Assembly (NCBI GenBank): GCA_020465985.1
Contig: JAANYP010000415.1
Span: 169,409-233,408 of the forward strand
Direction: 5' to 3'
Source: Centrapalus pauciflorus
Taxonomy: Eukaryota > Streptophyta > Magnoliopsida > Asterales > Asteraceae
DNA length: 64,000 bases
The notes under the pieces are model-generated. The model was not told the origin of the DNA, searched no databases, and worked only from the letters and a program-made list of their open reading frames with translations. Of this stretch, positions 1-11,200 are shown piece after piece (the first letter of the stretch is position 1; every line of letters starts with the position of its first letter). A program made the position numbers and the translations under genes.

Positions 1-236
1 TTTTCCTTTTCTTTTGGCCTTCGTTAACAACAAAACCACGTAAATAATCTCCAAGGGTTTCATCATCACCCATAGAGGATTGAGCTTGTTGATCAAGGAT
101 TTGGTCATGTTCTTCTACTAATTTTCTAGCTAATTCAGCATCAGCAGCAACTTGAGCTTCTTTTGAAACAAATTTGATCTTTGGTGTTTCAATCAAAATA
201 CCTTTTCCTTTGTCTGAAGCTGCTGCTTGGACTGTT
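1..236 (-). pseudogene. Copia element D, aORF, distal fragment (runs off the window)
   Basis: On the minus strand this reads as a continuation of the protein at 16563-18072. It resembles the corresponding part of element I near 63330-63560: both have a KGKGILIE-like stretch, then a KEAQ..AA..A..L..E segment and a DDETLGDYL..FV block followed by a K/R-rich run. I infer that it is the same additional ORF downstream of pol in element D, split here by insertion of element A at 236/237. The function of this protein family is unknown to me. The remaining C-terminus and D's 3' LTR lie to the left of the window. Confidence 0.75.
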
Positions 237-828
237 TGTAAGGTCTTGACTCTTCGGATCTATCTCGACGCGACACCATCCAACGAGTGCGGAATCCTCG
301 TTAGCGGCTTGACGGTAAGATCACGCACACCAAAACACGGAGACTACCACGGTGATAGACGAACGACTTAGAACGTCCCTACACGATGATTCTCTCCTCA
401 CGAAACTCTCTGATTGCAATAAAGTTCGAGATCGCCTTCTGCTAATCGTCTGACAAATTCTGCAAAAGTCTAATAATTATTCGAATTAACCCTTAATTAT
501 ACTGACAGATTCGAGTTTGTCAAGGACAAATTCGAATCTGGCCCAAGGCCCTTTCGAATTTGTCCTTCTAGACAAATTCGAATCTAGCCTAAGTTCGAAC
601 CTCATCATTCAAACTTATGTTTTATCTTATGTTTGAATTTCTCTTTGAACTTTATGTTTGAACTTCTTGTAATACATTACACCAAGTTCAAACATGCAAA
701 CAATCAATATCAAACACACATAATCAAACATATATCAAGCACTTGTTAATATTCAATACCAAGTAACTTGACTTACACAAAATGCTATCTAAACTTAAAC
801 TGCTATCGTCACACAGGGTGTACTAACA
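237..828 (-). repeat. Element A 3' LTR
   Basis: The plus strand starts TGTAAGGTCTTGAC and ends GTGTACTAACA, so the element reads TGTTAGTACAC...CTTACA in its own sense. It matches the LTRs at 4066-4689, 14370-14992, 15959-16562, 34391-34663 and 39211-39734. It is slightly shorter than its partner (592 against 604 bp). It is dense in TTCGAA/TTCGAG words. Confidence 0.9.
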
Positions 829-841
829 GACTCCCCCTTGA
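829..841 (-). promoter_or_regulatory. Element A polypurine tract
   Basis: In element sense the bases next to the 3' LTR read TCAAGGGGGAGTC, the standard position and composition of the plus-strand primer. The same tract lies next to the 3' LTRs of B (14357-14369) and C (34664-34676). Confidence 0.85.
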
Positions 842-938
842 CGATAGCTTCTAACTATTTACATTTTGTCTAGCTACTTGAACCATATAGACTACTACCG
901 ACATATAGACCTATATCTATACATATTCTAACTATCTT

Positions 939-2498
939 CTAGAACTTCCTAGCTTCAGACCTCCATCCTTCGTGAAAGAAGATAGGCTGATCGTGTAGCT
1001 TCTTTAGGTCGTCCTTTGATAGATTTATTAAATGTAATGGATCATACACTCGCAAAATGACTTTGTCTTGAGTATCTTCCATCACAACTTCAGCAGTTTC
1101 ATTATCTACATACCACCACTTCATGTTACTTAGAACATCTTGTGGCATCGTCTTCATGGGCACTTTCTTCAAACACTTTAAAGGCTTGTACACCATTCTG
1201 GCCCATGGCCTACCTGTATGTGGATCAATCCTTGTTTCATCTTCCACTCTCTTTCCCGTCCTTGGCTTGAGTCTTTCAAATTTTCCGGATCGGCCCTCAT
1301 TTCTGATAATCTTGGCTATAACCTCAGCATAAGGATCCTCGCCGATATTGATTAACTCTTTCCACGCCAACTCCTTTACTTCTACCTTCGGCAATGTATT
1401 AAATACTCTGAGCGTTCGCCTAAGGTATTGAAGTCCATCTCTTCTTTTCAGTATGAATAGCTGCAGTTCTCTGTCAAAGAACCAGCTTATAATTCCACCT
1501 GATAGATTCTTTGAGCCCGACACTCTCATTCTTCTTTTCATCTTAGGCTCTGTCCTCCTTTCTTCCTTTTGGAACCATAGATTCAACAGTTCAGCCCTAG
1601 ATGGCTCTCTCTCAGCTTCCTCTAGTTCAGAGTCTTCTACCGAGGCCAGCTTGATCTCATCGATATCAATCACATTGTGATTGTCTTGCACATATAGCTC
1701 AGTGATAGGCTGTGAGTTTACGATCACCTCATCAACATTGTCGTCTTCATCTTCTATCACTTCATCATCTGATTTCCAATCAGCTATGTCCTCTGGCACG
1801 AACTCTCCTTCCTCCAATTCTTCAATATCATCTTCAACATCAAACTCTATCTCTTCTTCTTCAATATCCATTAGAGCGTCAATCATCTCGCTCTCAATGG
1901 CCTTTGAGGAACTAGCCTCACCTCCTTCAACTCCTGACGGACTTGGCTCCCCCTGAACTTCAGCATGCTGAGCAGAAGAAAAACATACTAGCTCACTATC
2001 TTTTTGTGCATCGGGATCATTGCCATCGTCATATTCTCTTCTCAACTCTTGAACATCTCTGCAACTGGTCTCCCCCTGAGCCTTAAGATTTTTCATTAGC
2101 TGCTCGAGGAGGGACCTCATGGTTCTGAGCTCAGCAGCCTGATCAGCGACAAATGTCTTCAATTCAATATTTTCTTTATCAATCTTTGCGTTATGCTCTT
2201 CAAGCTCGCTGACTGCTTTTGTGAGTTGAAAGATTTGGACTGTCTGGAAGTCCACTTTGCTTCGGAGCTCTGAAAAACGTTGGTTTTCTGTGAAAGTGGA
2301 TGAAGTGGATGGAATTGATGTGATTGGAGACGGGGTGATTGGTGGTTGTACTTGCTGTGGCTGCGGCCCTTCCCCAGCCCAACTCGCACCCTCCGGGGCT
2401 TCAAAATCTGGATTTATCACGGCACCAAAAATAGGTGCATCCAGTGGTCTCACCACTTCACTCTTACGGGCGTTGTGTGATTGACAATCAACAAAAAT
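939..2498 (-). CDS. Element A aORF, second part (coiled-coil, acidic, C-terminal domain)
   Basis: Open from just after a UGA at 2499-2501 to a stop beside the LTR; the first ATG is at 2456, giving 505 residues. Visible layout: a proline/glutamine-rich start, a predicted coiled coil at about residues 50-125 (heptad-like FQTVQIFQLTKAVSELEEHN), a very acidic stretch at about 190-250, and a basic, tryptophan-containing C-terminal domain at about 320-500 (WFFDRELQLF, LAWKELINIG, YDPLHLINLSKDDL). Homologous proteins occur in B (12338-14328) and C (34705-36998). Extra ORFs after pol are known in some plant Copia lineages, where they are often called envelope-like. I see no signal peptide or membrane segment, so that role is not supported. 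Relative to C, about 550 bp is deleted near 2350. Confidence 0.75.
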   Translation of the reverse strand: MFVDCQSHNARKSEVVRPLDAPIFGAVINPDFEAPEGASWAGEGPQPQQVQPPITPSPITSIPSTSSTFTENQRFSELRSKVDFQTVQIFQLTKAVSELEEHNAKIDKENIELKTFVADQAAELRTMRSLLEQLMKNLKAQGETSCRDVQELRREYDDGNDPDAQKDSELVCFSSAQHAEVQGEPSPSGVEGGEASSSKAIESEMIDALMDIEEEEIEFDVEDDIEELEEGEFVPEDIADWKSDDEVIEDEDDNVDEVIVNSQPITELYVQDNHNVIDIDEIKLASVEDSELEEAEREPSRAELLNLWFQKEERRTEPKMKRRMRVSGSKNLSGGIISWFFDRELQLFILKRRDGLQYLRRTLRVFNTLPKVEVKELAWKELINIGEDPYAEVIAKIIRNEGRSGKFERLKPRTGKRVEDETRIDPHTGRPWARMVYKPLKCLKKVPMKTMPQDVLSNMKWWYVDNETAEVVMEDTQDKVILRVYDPLHLINLSKDDLKKLHDQPIFFHEGWRSEARKF

Positions 2499-3188
2499 TC
2501 ACTTATCGATAACAGCGACACTCTGAATATCCGGTAACTGCGGCAGGTTTGGCAAAAAATGGCGTATCAGCATCATTACAAACCTCGGATACATCAGAAA
2601 CCTTTCTCTTGCTGGAGCAGTTATTTGACGAGCAAACTCCGCAAAGAACATCTCGGAGTAGCTGAATTGCTTATTATACACCAGTGCGATCATCGCCGAC
2701 TGCATCTTTGACACTATGTAATCAAATCCGGCCTTCTTAGGTGCAAAGCACACCATAAAGACATGTGCCAAGTACCTCCATTGGCCTATCAGACCACTCT
2801 TCATACATGAAGCTTTGGCGATATCCAGTCCATATCCCATTCTTAAAAAGGCTGCTTGCCTTATATCTAATGTGAAATCAATCGGCCCAGCTTCCTGTTC
2901 TACTGACCCAAGCTGTAAAACCCTACGCAACATATCGGCAAAAAACACTAAAGGTTGCCCGCCAACCCTTGTCCTCAACACCGTCGGCGTCACTGTACAG
3001 TCAACTTGCAGGTGATCCCAAAACTGTCTGACATACGGTAGTACAATTTGCACATTGTTAGAGAGTGCATATGAAACCCTTGAATTTGCTAAGAAATCCA
3101 CCATTTGTCGAAACGCCTGAGCTTCAGGAAGCTCACGATCCGGCGAAACGACCATATTATGCTTTTGAAAGAAAGCACTTTCCCCCAT
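2499..3188 (-). CDS. Element A aORF, first part (conserved globular domain)
   Basis: A 229-residue frame beginning MGESAFFQKHN and ending at a UGA (2499-2501). After the UGA the same frame stays open into the second part. Marker motifs are FRQMVDFL near the start, W.YL.H....C..PK, and a final FLMYPRF. The same order of motifs occurs in element C (36999-37688) and, more distantly, in the uninterrupted protein of element D (16891-18072). That suggests the two parts form one protein in relatives. The start was chosen because the ATG lies at the same place in C, just after a splice-acceptor-like sequence. Function unknown. Confidence 0.72.
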   Translation of the reverse strand: MGESAFFQKHNMVVSPDRELPEAQAFRQMVDFLANSRVSYALSNNVQIVLPYVRQFWDHLQVDCTVTPTVLRTRVGGQPLVFFADMLRRVLQLGSVEQEAGPIDFTLDIRQAAFLRMGYGLDIAKASCMKSGLIGQWRYLAHVFMVCFAPKKAGFDYIVSKMQSAMIALVYNKQFSYSEMFFAEFARQITAPARERFLMYPRFVMMLIRHFLPNLPQLPDIQSVAVIDK

Positions 3189-3366
3189 ATCTTCACATTA
3201 AAGAAAAAAATATATTAGAAGGGACAAAATAAAAATGAAACTTGTTTAACTTTAAATTTGTTTTATTTTGAACTTATTCAAGTTCAAAATCCAAGACATA
3301 TGAATTTCTACAAGTTTGACGTTAAATTATTCAAACATTTCGATTTTAATAGCAACTCGAATGACA
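3189..3366 (-). other. Element A post-pol spacer remnant ahead of the aORF
   Basis: AT-rich, non-coding, and closely similar to 37689-37865 of element C. Reading on the minus strand, the end nearest the aORF is a pyrimidine-rich run ending in TTAATGTGAAG directly before ATATGGGGG. In C the same place reads TTAATGTGCAG, a good acceptor. The similarity to C stops near 3366, where gag sequence begins. I take this as the breakpoint of the deletion that removed pol. Confidence 0.65.
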
Positions 3367-4065
3367 CGTTGATCATAATCCTCATCCATCTGCTCTAGAT
3401 CATCAGGATCTACTTGATCATAATCCTCGTCCCAAAGTGCAGGATCGTTGATTTTTCCTTGAACGCAATTGCCATAGGCGGCCACAAATGAAGCCAACAG
3501 ATTCAGATGATCTTCAGCTGATTTTGCGCTCATCGGCATCTTTGAATACCCTTGAGATGTAGATGTAGATGTAGCCTAAGTTTGCTTTTCTTCTGGTCAA
3601 GTAAACCCTAAGAAAGCCCGACTTACTGAGTCTTCTGATTCAACCGGAGTCGATGTTTCTCTTGAAAAGAATGTTGTAGCCGTCTTTACGTCAGTTGCCC
3701 CTGAAGATTTGGACTTCCCAAAGTACATGTCAGGATCCTGTACTTGTTCATAATCCCTTTCCTTCTTCAGCAATTCAAAATTATATGCCCTCTGCGTTCC
3801 TATTACAGTCTCTAGAGTTAGAGTACAGAACTTGTCTTCATCATGCTTTATCAGCGCCACATACATTTCCCATTTGGCTGGTAAAGCATCTAGAAGTTTG
3901 ACAATCTTCTCTGACTCACTGTATTCCACATCGTGGCTGTCTAACTCAGTTAGCAAATGATAGAATCGGGTAATTGTCTCATCCAGCTTTTCGTTCTTCA
4001 AAGCTTTGAAGATCGCGAACTGCTGCTTGAGCATTTCCATTCTATTTTTCCTGACCCTCGGGGTA
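3327..4065 (-). pseudogene. Element A gag, C-terminal half
   Basis: Continues the gag fragment at 14993-15365 across the B insertion, starting with RVRKNRMEML. It carries the typical Copia gag segment (FAIFKALKNEKLDETITRFY; LLDALPAKWEMYV) and corresponds to 5690-6350 of element B. A UGA at 3597-3599, where B has an arginine codon, breaks the frame; beyond it the frame continues to 3327. A GATGTA triplet repeat lies near 3557. The zinc-knuckle part is gone because of the deletion near 3366. The first 17 residues of the uninterrupted frame that starts at 4112 belong to B's LTR and are not gag. Confidence 0.8.
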
Positions 4066-4689
4066 TGTTGGTACACCCTGTGTGACGATAGCAGTCTAAG
4101 TTGTGTTACCATTTTTTGTAAGTCATGTTACAAGGTATTGAATATTAACTAGTGTTTGATATATGTGATTTTGTGTGGTTGATACTTATTGACTGTATGT
4201 TTGAACTTGATGTAATGTTTTACAAGAAGTTCAACCATAAAGTTCAAAGATTAATTCAAACATAAGTTAAAACATAAATTCAAATAGAAGTTTGACATGT
4301 GAAATTCGATTTTAGGGTAAATTCGAATTTATCATGAAGGTAAATTCGAATTTGTCAGGTGGACAAATTCGAATAGGCCTTGGGCCTGTTTCGAGTTTGT
4401 CCAATGACAAACTCGAATTGGTCACTATAATTAGGGATTAACTCGAATAATTATGAAACTTTTGCAAAATTTCGGTGTGCGATTAAGCAAAGGCGATCTC
4501 GAGTTTACTAGTAATCAGAGAGTGTTTTCGAAGAGAATCATCGTGTAGGTACGTTCATCGTTGTTCGTATAACATCTTGGTAGTCTTTGTGTTCCGTGCG
4601 TGTGATCTTACCGTCAAGCCGCTAACGAGGATTCTGCACTCGTTGGTGTGTGTCGCGTCTAGATAGATCCGTGATTCAAAGACCTTACA
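4066..4689 (+). repeat. Element B 5' LTR
   Basis: Starts TGTTGGTACACCC and ends AAAGACCTTACA. It is nearly the same sequence as 14370-14992. The middle third contains many TTCGAATT and TTCGAGTTT words. Confidence 0.93.
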
Positions 4690-5318
4690 ATTAGTATCAG
4701 AGCCTACGGGGTGTTCTTAGTGTTTTTCGTGTTCATAAGCAAACATCCTAGGTTTCTTGATGTTTTGGATGGTTATTATCATGATTTTTGAGGTATTTCG
4801 AGCTTATCAAATTAGATTTCGGGAAATACTTTGTTGTAGTTCAAGTTTTTGACCAAAATCAATATTTTTACTTGTAAAAATATTGATTTAATCTGAAAAA
4901 CTTGAAAAACTCGAAGTATTAGCCGTTTTTCGAATTTGCGGCGCTCGAGTTTAGTAAGGAAGTATCAGGGTTTTTCTACAAGTCCGAGTTTGACCAAAAT
5001 ACGCTCCTTTCGAGTTTCCTTAAAGTTTGCTTCGAATTTGGCCAGTTCGAATTTGCTTGGGGTTTCGACCTTAGTCTAAAGTCGAATTAGGGAATTTCGA
5101 GTTTAGTGGGGTTTCGAATTTGATTGCAATCTCGAGTTTAGAGGACCATCGACTGTGTCATCAATTTCGATTTTAGCTGGATTTAAGAACTTAATTCGAA
5201 TTTGATCCCAAACAGATTTAAATTTAATTAGATTTGAAATTATCTAAATTCGAAAGAATTAATTTAAATTAATTTCGAATTAAATTAATTAAGTTTGAAT
5301 TCTACTATATTTGAAACA
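4690..5318 (+). promoter_or_regulatory. Element B primer-binding site and untranslated leader
   Basis: Directly after the LTR the sequence reads ATTAGTATCAGAGCC, a decayed form of TGGTATCAGAGC, the usual initiator tRNA-Met complement. The following ~600 bp has no open frame and is dense in TTCGAATTT/TTCGAGTTT words in both orientations. It leads to the gag ATG at 5319. That ATG is conserved in element A (15365); the in-frame ATG at 5295 is not. Confidence 0.75.
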
Positions 5319-6350
5319 ATGACAAGTCTGCAGAGGTTTATGGAGATGGATCACGAGGTTGGAAAAGCAAATTCTCCACCGAAGTTAATGAAAATAGAGG
5401 ATTATTACTGGTGGAAGGATAGGTTTGCCGACTTCGCAAGGTTTAATGATATGCGAATGTGGATTTGTATCGACGAGGGATACATTCCACCTACTGCAGA
5501 GGTTGAAGGCCGTCAACGAGTCTTAACACATTCAAAGATGAAAGATGAAGATAAGAAAGTTTATGAAGCCGAAAACTGTGCATTCGCTATCATTCGGATG
5601 GCGTTACCTCAGGAGATATTGCACACCTTTCGTAATCAGAAGACAGCAAAAGAGTTGTGGGATGCGTTAGAGAAACGGTGTGAAGGTAACCCGAGGGTCA
5701 GAAAGAATCGAATGGAGATGCTCAAGTAGCAGTTTGCTATCTTCAAAGCATTGAAGAATGAAAAGCTGGATGAGACTATCACACGATTCTATCATATGCT
5801 AACTGAGTTAGACAGCCACGACGTGGAGTATAGTGAAACTGAGAAGAATAACAAGCTTCTGGATGCTTTACCGGCCAAATGGGAGATGTATGTGGCCTTA
5901 ATAAAGCATGATGAAGACAAATACTATACTCTGACTTTAGAGAATGTTGTGGGAACGCTGAGGGCATATCACTTTGAGTTGCTGAAGAAGGAAATGGATT
6001 ATGAGCAAGTTCAAGATCCTGCAATGTACTTCGGGAAATCAAAACCTTCAGTGGCAGCTGAATTGAAGACAGCTACAGCTTTTCTTTTCAGGAGAAACAT
6101 CGTCACCGGCTGAAACAGAACACTCACTAAGTAGGGCTTTCTTAGGGTTTGCTAGACCATAAGAAAAGCAGCATCAGGCTACTCCGGCATCTACATCTCA
6201 AGGATATTCAAAGATTCCTATGAGCGCAAAATCGGCTGAAGACCATCTGAATCTGTTGGCTTCATTCGTGGCCGCTTACGGCAATTGCGTTCAGGGGAAA
6301 ATCAACGATCCTGCATTTTTGAGATGAGGATTAGGATCAGGTAGACCCTG
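5319..6350 (+). pseudogene. Element B gag, capsid part
   Basis: Starts MTSLQRFMEMDHEVG, matching element A. It contains the Copia gag landmarks WWKDRF, ELWDALEKRCEGN and FAIFKALKNEKLDETITRFY. A TAG at 5727-5729 replaces a glutamine codon seen in A. An extra base near 6080 shifts the frame so that translation ends at 6113. A second shift lies near 6315 before the frame that carries the zinc knuckle. The capsid domain packages the element's RNA into cytoplasmic particles in this superfamily. Confidence 0.85.
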
Positions 6351-6364
6351 ATGATCTTGAAGAG

Positions 6365-8197
6365 ATGGATCTGCAATGGCAACTGGTCAAGGTAACTCAA
6401 AGAGTTAAGAGGTTCATCAAAAGAACGGGAAGAAATTTGAATGTTAGTAACAATAAGATTGGATTCGATAAGTCCAAGGTTAAATGTTACAACTGTCAAG
6501 GGCTAGGACACTTCGCTAGAGAGTGTCAGAGACCGAAAGTAGAGAACTACCAGGTACAGTATCAGAATCAACAGGGACAGTATCAGAACCAATCGCAAGG
6601 GCGATATCTGCCGAGTAGTTCTACCAGTCAAGCGAATATAGTTGGTCTGTTATCCAATGTCACATCAGACAGGCAGCTTGATGGAACTTATGACTAGAGT
6701 ACACATCCAGAATCGAACGCTAGAGCCTTTATGGCTGAAGTGACTGAGACTGGAAGTGAAGGGGCAGAGGAAATCACAGGGGACAGCAGTCCGATGTGGG
6801 TAGAAAAGTCAACTGATCAGACAATTCTGGAGTTTGCCGCACAGATTGCCAACGTAGAATCAGATCATGCCAAGGTAACTCTAAACTTTTCTCTTTTCCA
6901 TGACTTACGTGCTTTGTGTGCTACATCTAACGATAGGTTAAATTTAGTACTAGAATCACATCAAACCATATCTGCTCAAAATGAAACGTTAAAATCAGAT
7001 AATGCTAGCCTAATGGATATAAAACAAGATCTTAGAGATAAGCTAAAGGCTGATGCACAGGATGTTATAGTTCTAAAGGACAAACTGAGCGAACAGTGTG
7101 TTAGGTTAGTACTAATGTAAGAACATATTGAGGCATTAACCAAGGAGCTAAAATCCAAAGAAGTAGAGCTAGCCGAGTCCAAGGTAAAGTTAGCTGAGGT
7201 CAACAGTAAACTTGAAAAGTTTAGGAACTCATCTCTTAACCTAGGGAAAATCTTAGATGCACAGCGTCAGTCTAAGAAGCCTGTAGGTCTAGGATATCAT
7301 GAGAGTCCTCCACCTTTCAACAATAACTATGTACTGCAACCTCAGGAGAAAACTGAGAAATCAGTTGAATCAGAGGAAATACCGGAACCAGTCTCTGAAA
7401 GTGCAAAGGAAAATGAAACTAACGTGACTGCTAATAATATCAAGATTAAGAAATTTAAATTTGTGTCATCCTCTAGTGATAAACCAGTAGGACAACACAA
7501 AATTGACTTTAATGATCAGGATGATGAACCAGTTGCTATAGTTGAACCAAAAGAGCCAGACACTAGTGAGACACCTAAATCAAAGGGCACACACAAAAAG
7601 TTAATTGACAAAATGTCTTGCTTTAGATGTCTCGAAAAGGGGCATGTTGCTTCTAGCTGTCCGCATAGGAAAGTAGATACTGCACCTAAGACTGGAAAGC
7701 CGGAACAACTTAAGCCTTCCCAAAGTGTTGCAAGCACTAGTAGTTCTCAGAATACCGAGAAAACTGTGCAAGCTGCACCAAAATCTGCTGTGAAACAAAT
7801 GCCTGTGTCAGGTCGACCAAAAGATGTGATTAGGACTAATTCACCAAATCGAGTCCTTAATCAATCTAGGTCAGGACCGCAACAGAACTATAGGAGTACC
7901 ACAACTAGTAGAGCTTACACTCCGGTTAGGTTACACACTCCTATTAGACATCAAACACCAGGTAGAGCTCAGAGATATCAGTCCGAAATGCATTATAATC
8001 GTAACTATTCAAGAGCTCCACAGCAAATGCCTACACAAAGGCCGAGAGTGAACTTAAATCACTCTGCACCACAACAGACTCCAATTCAAAAACCCAAGTC
8101 ACCTGAAAGGAGAGATGGGTATTTGAAAGAGTTTAAGTATGTGGACGAGAATGGTATTACCAAGTCAGTTATGGCTTGGGTTCCCCGTGATAACTAA
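6365..8197 (+). pseudogene. Element B gag, nucleocapsid part with two zinc knuckles and a coiled coil
   Basis: One reading frame broken by TAG at 6695-6697 and TAA at 7118-7120. The first CCHC knuckle is CYNCQGLGHFAREC. Next is a glutamine-rich stretch, a coiled-coil-like region (DLRDKLKADAQDVIVLKDKL), and a second CCHC knuckle CFRCLEKGHVASSC near 7615-7660. The tail is basic and rich in S, T, P and R. Zinc knuckles bind nucleic acid. The separation of two knuckles by ~350 residues of coiled coil is unusual, and element D shows a similar arrangement. The frame ends at TAA 8195-8197, with a second TAA at 8216-8218, in the same frame as pol. Confidence 0.8.
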
Positions 8198-8218
8198 CCT
8201 ATTTTCTTTCATGTGTAA

Positions 8219-11200
8219 GAGATAACCACAGGTCTAAACAACAAATGGTTCATCGACAGTAGGTGCTCCAGGCACATGACAGGGGAGAGAAGTCTACTTG
8301 CAGACTTCAAGGGAGGGAATCGGGGATTTGTATCATTCGCTGGCAATAAAGGAGGAAATATCACCAGTACTGGAGTGGTCACTAATGGGACTATCAAATT
8401 GGATCAAGTTTATCACGTTGATAAACTGGTTCACAATCTCATTAGTGTATCTCAAATCTGTTATAAAAAGTACTCAGTGCTGTTCACTGATACTGAGGCA
8501 TTGGTGCTAAAACCGGGGTTTAAAGTACCTGAAGAGTGGATTCTGATGAGGGCTCCAAGGAAGAATGACTTGTACATGCTCGACATGAACAAGCCGGAAT
8601 CTTCGATGAGACCAATTTGTCTGCTATCTAAAGCTTCAGAGACTGAGTCGGTTTTATGGCACAGACGCATGGCACACTTGCACCTAAGGAAAATGAACTA
8701 CATTACGAAACATGGACTAGTGCAAGGTGTTCCTATGAAGAGTTTTCAGTTCGAGGATAAGTGTCTACCGTGCAAGAAAAGAAAACAACACAAGAAGGCA
8801 CACAAGTCCAAGACTCAGAACTCCATCGCTGCCACATTCGATTTGTTGCATATGGACCTCTTCGGACCAATCAACAAAAGGAGTATAGGTGGTAGTTGGT
8901 ACTGTTTAGTTATTACTAACGATTACTCACGTTTTTCTTGGGTTTTCTTTCTAGGTACAAAGGACGAGATGGCTGCTAAGCTCATCGGGTTCTCAGACCA
9001 AGTGGAAAATTCATACGGAACAAGGGTTAAACGAATTCGAAGTGATAACAGAACAGAGTTTAAAAACACAGTAATTGGTGTATATTGTCTATCAAAGGGC
9101 ATAGTGCATCAATTTAGTGCACCTTATGAGACACAACAAAATGGGGTCGCCGAACGCAAAAACAGGACATTGATTGAGGCAGCAACGACCATGCTATCGG
9201 ATTCAAAGCTTCCTACCATGTTTTGGGGGGAGGCAGTGAATACCGCATGCCATGTTTTAAACCGGGTCCTTACTGTCAAATCTTTGAACAAAACCTGTTA
9301 TGAAGTTTTGAATAAAAGGCCACCTAATTTAACTGGCTTCGAACCTTTTGGGGTACCATGTACTTTAATGAAAACAAAACATCAACCAAAGTTTGGTGAA
9401 AAGGCTGACGAAGGATACTTCCTAGGTTATGTGCCGAATTCACCAAATAAAAGGGTTTTTAATAAATCAAATGGTACACATGAACCCCAAACTGGTCCGG
9501 AATGGATATTTGATTATGACAAATTGTTTGAGTCATTTAACATTCCTTTGAATGAAAATGCAGGTACAATCGAAAAGGACATGTCGTCATTAAATCTGAA
9601 TGACGAGGGTCATAGTTTTCCGAAGACCACTTTTCAATCAACTTCTAAGCCTACTTCAACTGAAGATAGATCTCCAAAAGTTACTGATTCTGAAGTGCCT
9701 AAAAACGAAAATCAGACAACAACTTCTAACTCTGAGGAAAATGTCCATGAGGAAGAAAATGTGGAGTCTGAAGTCATTCCCCCGTTAGGAGTAGGATCAA
9801 ATTTGGGAGATAATCTGAGGGTTGACGAGATAGAGGCATCTAGGATCAACAAGAATCTTCCTATTGAAAGTATCATAGGAAGTCCTAATGCTGGTGTGAG
9901 GACTAGGAGTAGTTTAAATAACAACACAGTGTTGTTGTCGATGATAAATGACTCTGAGGCCTTTCATACTTGCCTCTATTCATGCTTTATCTCGCAAGTA
10001 GAGCCAAAAAATGTGCAGATGACACTAAAAGACAACTCTTGGGTTGAAGCGATGCAGGAAGAACTGTCACAGTTTAGGAAACTAGAAGTATGGGAGTTAG
10101 TTCCGTTACCTCGAGGAGAAGTTGCAATAGGAACTAAATGGGTTTTTAAGTGCCAGAGAGATGATCGGGGTATAGTCACTCGCAACAAAGCAAGGTTAGT
10201 TGTAAAGGGTTTCAACCAGGAGGAAGGAACCGATTACAATGAAGTGTTCGCGCCAGTGGCAAGGCTTGAAGCAATCCGTTTGTTTCTGGCTTTAGATTCC
10301 TTCAAGGGTTTTAAGGTTTATCAGCTAGATGTTAAGAGTGCTTTCCTTTATGGGAAAGTGAAGGAACTGGTATATGTGGAACAACCGCCCGGGTATACAG
10401 ATCCGAAATATCCAGACAGAATATATCGATTAGATAAGGCTCTGTATGGATTGCATCAAGCAACAAGGGCGTGGTACGAGACTCTATCCAACCATCTTTT
10501 AGAAAACGGGTTTGAAAGAGGGAGAATAGACAGTACACTGTTCGTGAAGCGAAAAGGAGAACATTTCATCTTGGTACAAGTGTACGTAGATGATATCATT
10601 TTTGGATCATCAGACGAGCAAATGTGCACTGATTTTGAAAAGGTGATGAAGTCAAAGTTTGAGATGAGTGCAATGGGTGAGCTAAACTTCTTTCTGGGGT
10701 TGCAAGTCGAACAGAGGAAGGAGGGCATGTTCATTCATCAGACGAAGTATGTCTATGACATCTTAGAACACTTCGGGATGGAAGGAACCAAGCTGACAGC
10801 TCACTTCAGCACTCCGATTCAAGTGAATCACAATCTCGGACCGGATACTGAAAGTGATACCGATGTGGATCCGACGTTATAATGGGCCATGATTGGGTCA
10901 CTTATATATTTAACTGCTTCTAGACCTGATATAATGTTTGCTGTTTGTATTTGTGCTAGGTTTCAAGCTAATCCGAAAGAGATGCACATGAAAGCTGTGA
11001 AGCGGATTCTACGATACCTCAAGTCGAAACCGAAGCTGGGACTTTGGTATCACGCGGAGGGAGATCTGGAGTTGGAGACGTTCACTGATTCAGACTACGA
11101 AGGATGCAGCTTGACGCGCAAGTCAACAACTGGAGGTTGTCGGTTCCTAGGAGGGGGACTCGTATCCTGACAATGCAAGAAACAGACTTCGGTAGCCGTG

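Noticed and set aside
4066..4112. First 17 residues of the minus-strand gag frame starting at 4112
   Set aside because: They are antisense LTR of B; true A gag in this piece starts at 4065.
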